A stretch of DNA of 12,921 nt from an uncultured archaeon (GTDB lineage Archaea; Nanobdellota; Nanobdellia; Woesearchaeales; ARS49), in the NCBI GenBank assembly GCA_902385765.1, contig CABMGU010000090.1, forward strand, positions 1-12,921, given 5' to 3'. The first letter of the stretch is position 1. Each line of letters opens with the position of its first letter. Shown one piece after another: positions 12,295 to 12,921 of this stretch. Position numbers and translations under genes: made by a program. The notes under the pieces were generated by a model. The model was not told the origin of the DNA. It saw nothing but the letters and a program-made list of their open reading frames with translations, and searched no databases.

Positions 12295-12847
12295 TTATCT
12301 TGTCATTTATCCTGCGGCCATTAGAACTTCCAATCCGGCTTAAAGGAACCCTCACATTTGAACAGCCGTCAGGAATGGAACTTTTTCTTTTATAACTAAC
12401 CCAGGAATAACTCACAGGACAACCATAATAGGCTTTAACCTCGCCAGTATTTCCAAGGTGATTAATGACTTGCCTGTAACCAGGCAGCCCACATTTTTTG
12501 CCAGACTCCCTTGCATTAAAAATATCATAAAGACGCTTATCCGGCCAAAGATAATCCTGATTACCGCGGATTCGAAGCAGTCTCAGCAGTTCAGGTTTTT
12601 CAGGGGTGATGGTGATTGGCGGCTGAAGAATGTGATCAAAGACAGGGTCGCGTCCAGTCATCGCTGAAAGCAAAAAAATCCAATCACACAAAAAAAGGGA
12701 AACACGATCATCCACTGCGCGATTCATTCTGGAAATCTTGCCTTTAACAATTTTTGCAAAACCTGCCCTGTCCTGAGATATTCCCTCTGAACCGCGAAGA
12801 TCAGCGGCAAAATCAACAATACCAATTGCAACCGAATCAACACTCAT
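12287..12847 (-). CDS. Unrecognised protein (186 aa)
   Basis: A 186-residue frame with no family I recognise. It has no signal peptide; VSLFLCDWIFLLSAM (about 49-63) is the only hydrophobic stretch and is probably a buried helix. It has four Cys: C54, C118, C142 and C161. The C-terminal third is rich in Gly, Ser and Arg. A strong Shine-Dalgarno run (GGAGGAAGG, 12851-12859) 3 nt before the ATG supports the start and is the best ribosome-binding site in the window. The stop overlaps the convergent nuclease gene by 8 nt. Real expression is likely from the ribosome-binding site and length; function is unknown. Confidence 0.6.
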   Translation of the reverse strand: MSVDSVAIGIVDFAADLRGSEGISQDRAGFAKIVKGKISRMNRAVDDRVSLFLCDWIFLLSAMTGRDPVFDHILQPPITITPEKPELLRLLRIRGNQDYLWPDKRLYDIFNARESGKKCGLPGYRQVINHLGNTGEVKAYYGCPVSYSWVSYKRKSSIPDGCSNVRVPLSRIGSSNGRRINDKIII

Positions 12848-12921
12848 CTACCTTCCTCCACTTCGTTCCAATATTTTACTGCTCATCTTGACCTGTGCGC
12901 AAAAAAATCAGCAGTATGATA

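Noticed and set aside
12847..12886. 12-codon frame (ATG at 12886) ending just before the gene at 12847, and a possible C-terminal tail of another gene ending at 12883
   Set aside because: Both are too short to support from this window; either could be real, but only sequence beyond the right edge could decide.
1..12921. CRISPR array, insertion sequence, rRNA or recognisable tRNA
   Set aside because: No regularly spaced identical repeats, transposase-like product, terminal inverted repeats around a gene, or conserved rRNA/tRNA motifs were seen on either strand.

Overview
The window looks archaeal and most like a DPANN lineage of the Woesearchaeota/Pacearchaeota type. This rests on sequence features, not on a database match. 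They are: a short (207-residue) archaeal-type triosephosphate isomerase; a TM0106-type RecB/RNase H-like nuclease; an archaeal-type S26 signal peptidase with a Ser/His arrangement; pilin-like proteins with a K-K-A prepilin motif; a LabA-like NYN protein next to tiny zinc ribbons; and TATA boxes centred about 27 nt upstream of several start codons, implying leaderless mRNAs. Genes are densely packed, with many 4-nt start/stop overlaps. No gene-free stretch exceeds 300 nt.

Layout. (1) 2-526, minus strand: a response-regulator-like protein cut by the window edge, with a degenerate receiver domain followed by an intact-looking one. (2) 611-1176, plus: a toxin-antitoxin pair (ribbon-helix-helix-like antitoxin and MazF/PemK toxin) behind a phased TATACT repeat array. 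(3) 1211-2995, plus: a compact operon of two small zinc ribbons, a NYN-domain putative nuclease, thioredoxin and triosephosphate isomerase. (4) 2997-5664, minus: a secreted Ig-like surface protein with a C-terminal anchor, then a SpoIIM-family membrane protein. (5) 5810-7093, plus: an S26 signal peptidase homologue, a small basic protein and a helical protein. (6) 7090-9062, minus: a Cys-rich lipoprotein-like protein and a pilin-like protein. (7) 9207-10802, minus: an exported protein, a second pilin-like protein and a two-helix membrane protein. (8) 10864-12294, plus: the TM0106-family nuclease. (9) 12287-12847, minus: an unrecognised protein.

The middle of the window (about 3.0-10.8 kb) is a cell-surface region of exported Ig-like and Cys-rich proteins, two pilin-like paralogues, a signal peptidase homologue and a SpoIIM protein. 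These could be parts of one surface or pilus apparatus, but that is inferred from gene neighbourhood and domain type only.

The most striking observation is a pair of intergenic elements at 6305-6388 and 9103-9194. Both fold into the same closed four-way (cloverleaf) shape: an outer stem, a 6-bp hairpin, a long pyrimidine/purine hairpin with one mismatch at the same place, and a 3-bp hairpin with a GNA triloop. The junction has no unpaired bases. Stem sequences differ between the copies but change in matched pairs, which argues that the fold is kept by selection. I do not recognise it as a known RNA or repeat family.
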